Assembly: GCF_009870125.1 (NCBI RefSeq) | Contig: NC_046679.1 | Location: 12,586,001-12,650,000 of the forward strand | Direction of reading: 5' to 3' | DNA: 64,000 nt | DNA from: Drosophila pseudoobscura | Lineage: Eukaryota > Arthropoda > Insecta > Diptera > Drosophilidae | Part shown: positions 61,431 through 64,000 of the stretch, piece by piece | Numbering within the stretch: position 1 is the stretch's first letter | Layout of the letters: every line of letters starts with the position of its first letter | Notes under the pieces: generated by a model | Database searches by the model: none | Seen by the model: only the letters and a program-made list of their open reading frames with translations | Told to the model about the DNA's origin: nothing | Made by a program: the position numbers and the translations under genes

Positions 61431-64000
61431 CAGGCTGCAGTTGTCATTGAGTGTGGCTGCGGTGCCATCAAGTGGTTGGGTTCCTGGATGGTGGACTGAT
61501 TTATATACTCGTCCTTGCAGACAGAACAAATTTGAATTTGTCTTTGATTTGGGTGTGTGGAAGTGGCTGGGGAATACCTTTCATATTGATAAATAAACGC
61601 CAGATGAAATTCCCGAAATGCTGGACAATGGGGCGTATGATGATTGCTTTTTAGCAAATGAACAAGTGGCTCTCAAGTATGCGAGTATCACAAGAAATTC
61701 CATGAGTGCAGAAGGAGACATTCCGATATAGAATTTGTGTAAAAGATGCTCTGTGAGGGTTCGAAGGACCTTCTGCCCCGGCAAACTTTCGGCACATTGT
61801 TAGCATAATAAACACGTAATAAAATGCACAGGGGGAGGGGGGGATGGAAAATCAGTTAAGTCAATTTTGGGAAGCTGCAGATGCTGCCCGTACTTGGCCA
61901 AAGTTTATTTACTGCAGTTGCCGCCTCGAAAGGTTGCCACTGTCAACGTTTATTTGCTGCAGCTGCCTCGAAAGGTTGCCACTGCCACTGTTAATGAATG
62001 TCAGTGGCACATGCCACAGGCCCGGCAACCAGCCCCAGCCCCATCCCCAGCCAGATATATGCATATACTCGTGCAATAATGCCATATACCATTTATATCA
62101 GAGTGTAATTACATGCATGTAAATGCTCGAAATTTGCATATGCCGCAAGCCGACTCCGATAGGCGTCTTAAATTTTCAATTTTGTTGTTTATTAAGTGCT
62201 AAATAATTGTTTACGTTTGTGCCCCCGGGGGGAAAGGAGTCCGAGACCTGATCAAAGGTGTTTTCGGCCTGCACACGATTTCCGTTTGTAATTATTGTTG
62301 AAATTTTGTGCAATTTCCTCTGCTCATCGCACACTCACTCCTGCCTCCAATGTGATTTCCTGCACTTTATGCGACCCTGCAATTACCGGGGCATTTCGTG
62401 TTGTGTGTGTGTGCGTGAGGCCTTTGAGGCGTGTGAAATTTCCAAAATGTGCAACGCACTTTCTCTAATTACCCCCGCAACTGCTCGCCTTCGCACTCTA
62501 ATTACGAAAGCCCTAGAAATTGCAGGGAATCGGATCTGGGTCTTTGCTTAAATTACGCCAAAACAACACTCGGACGGACAGTCACAGTCACAGGACGTTG
62601 CACACAATCAAATGTGCTCGCAGGTACGAGTGTATAAACACACATGACAATGGCCCCATTGTTTATGGCCTTTCACGGCACATTTTTATATGCAAAAATT
62701 CAGCCAGAGTAATTAATTTTAATATGAAAGCCAAACATGAGCGCGCTCTAACAATTGTCATATAATTTGCCGTCTAGACAGTGGAAATTTAGTATTTTCA
62801 ATTAACTGCAATGGCAACTCCGCTGCAGTCGCCCCAGCACTCAGCCACGGCCACAGCCACAGCACCAGCCCCCACCCCCAGCACCCACAACAACAATGCA
62901 CACAAAAAGGCGCACAATAATGATGGGGAGGGAAGTACAGGAACTGGAGCTGGAGCTGGAGCCGGATCTGGCTGGCTGGCTGCCATGTTGACATAGCTAG
63001 CCGTGAATAAAAAAAACCCAAAAGCAATACAAGAAAAACAAAAAATTAAGGCTACATTTTGGTGAAACGAAGTTGAAAATACCCTGGCAGAGGCATCTGA
63101 AATTCGTTCAACCAATGATAGCATTTTGGCAGAATTATCTATGGTTCTAGAGAACTTTGCCTAGTTTCATTAGAGTCTCCAAAGATAATATGGTAGGAGT
63201 TGCAACCCATCTGTTTCTCTAACATTTTGGGGGCCTCTTTTGCATCCAAAATCCAATATCTTCGAAGCTGTGCCAACCTGATTTTCTTACTAGCTACTAG
63301 ATACTAGATTACTAGCCTCGAAGTCAGGCGTTACGGGTTCAACTGTTTGGCTTATAGATTTTGCTTTCCCTCGCCTTCGGGGCTTTGCATAATTTTGCTC
63401 CCCATTAGAATGCTCTCTAAAACAGTGTAGTTCAGTCGGGATCTGGGAGTTTGGAGTGGGGAGAGCTCTCCCCCCCATCGCCCTTGACTCTGGGCTGTGA
63501 GCAGGAGCTCGGGTAACGGGCTTACCGACGCCCTCAAGGTTGGCAACAAAATTGCACGGCCAGTCACTTGAGGAGTGATGGGGAAAGCTGTGAGGGCAGG
63601 GGCAGGGGCAGGGAGTGAGCAGCTTGATTCGTGTGCCAATGTCACTGCATCTGACGGTGCACTTGCCACATGGCATTCACTTTGAGTCGCAACTCGACTG
63701 GTTCCCTTTCCCCGACTGACTGACTGGATGGATGGATGGCTACGCACTTGCAACTCGCTGCGACTGTGACTGTGACTGGGAAGCCCTCCAAGTGGAGGTT
63801 GGAGTGGATGCACATGCACGCAGTGCCTGTACCAACCCCCAACCAGCTGATGGTCCGCCAACAACAAAGCGTGTGATGTCGACGGCTTCGATTTCACTTT
63901 TTGTACCCCCCCATTCGCTTGGATTTTTAATTGAAATTTCATTTGCTGCGTTTGTTTGCACATAATTACGGTGGGTGTGATATGGCAGCTAGATCCGCTT
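60404..64000. other. Probable 5' intron of the minus gene
   Basis: No exon is supported. (CA)n lies at 61400-61429, GGACCGGACCGGACC at 60787-60802, and AGTTGCCGCCTCGAAAGGTT / AGCTGCCTCGAAAGGTT duplicates at about 61916 and 61959. A donor-like GTCG|GTAAGC reads on the minus strand near 63522 and could end a non-coding first exon, but nothing else supports it. The long frame at 63963-63352 (minus) has no domain. Confidence 0.4.

Noticed and set aside
63510..63545. Minus-strand GTCG|GTAAGC as donor of a first exon of the SAM gene
   Set aside because: Motif fits but there is no promoter, no conserved frame and no second line of evidence.
63352..63963. 203-residue minus-strand frame near the right edge
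   Set aside because: No domain, mixed codon choice, no promoter or splice support; Pro/Ser-rich content follows local composition.

Overview
This looks like a Drosophila genomic segment. Introns are bounded by GT..AG with fly-type acceptors. The exons use strongly biased CTG/GGC/CAG codons and carry opa (polyglutamine) and Ala/Ser/Gly runs. The non-coding DNA is full of dinucleotide and homopolymer C/G tracts. That last property resembles the obscura group, but I cannot fix the species from sequence alone.

Layout. (1) Positions 1-22622 hold no supportable coding exon. They read as the 3' part of a very long intron belonging to the gene that follows, with two tandem-repeat patches, AT-rich blocks and a candidate recursive-splicing site at 3218/3219. 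(2) Positions 22623-38557 (+) carry 16 coding exons, 971 visible codons, of a SASH1/SLY-family scaffold protein (N-terminal homology block, SH3, SAM, RDSGCYE motif). Its 5' exons lie left of the window. The stop codon is TAA, followed by 124 further in-frame, coding-like codons (a stop-codon readthrough candidate) and then a 3' UTR to about 41010. (3) Positions 42554-46774 (+) hold a complete nine-coding-exon SLC22-type (organic cation/anion) transporter of 595 aa, with a TATA box, a 5' non-coding exon, a cluster of GATA motifs upstream and a polyadenylation signal. (4) Positions 54460-60185 (-) hold a six-exon gene of 379 aa. It starts with a SAM domain of the SAMD5 type and continues with a region homologous, exon by exon and phase by phase, to the first six visible exons of the SASH-like gene. 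(5) Positions 60404-64000 are most likely the 5' intron of that gene.

The main biological observation is that the genes in (2) and (4) are tail-to-tail paralogues flanking a transporter. The minus-strand copy keeps an N-terminal SAM exon and ends before the SH3/SAM half. The plus-strand copy keeps the SH3/SAM half. In human, SAMD5 and SASH1 are neighbours on 6q24, so one ancestral SAM-SLY-SH3-SAM gene could explain both arrangements (inference).

The two scaffold genes probably act in cytoplasmic or cortical signalling. The transporter is a plasma-membrane carrier and has no evident functional link to its neighbours.

All exon boundaries were read by eye from splice motifs and reading-frame continuity. 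The three coding sequences close in frame with lengths divisible by three (2916, 1788 and 1140 nt).
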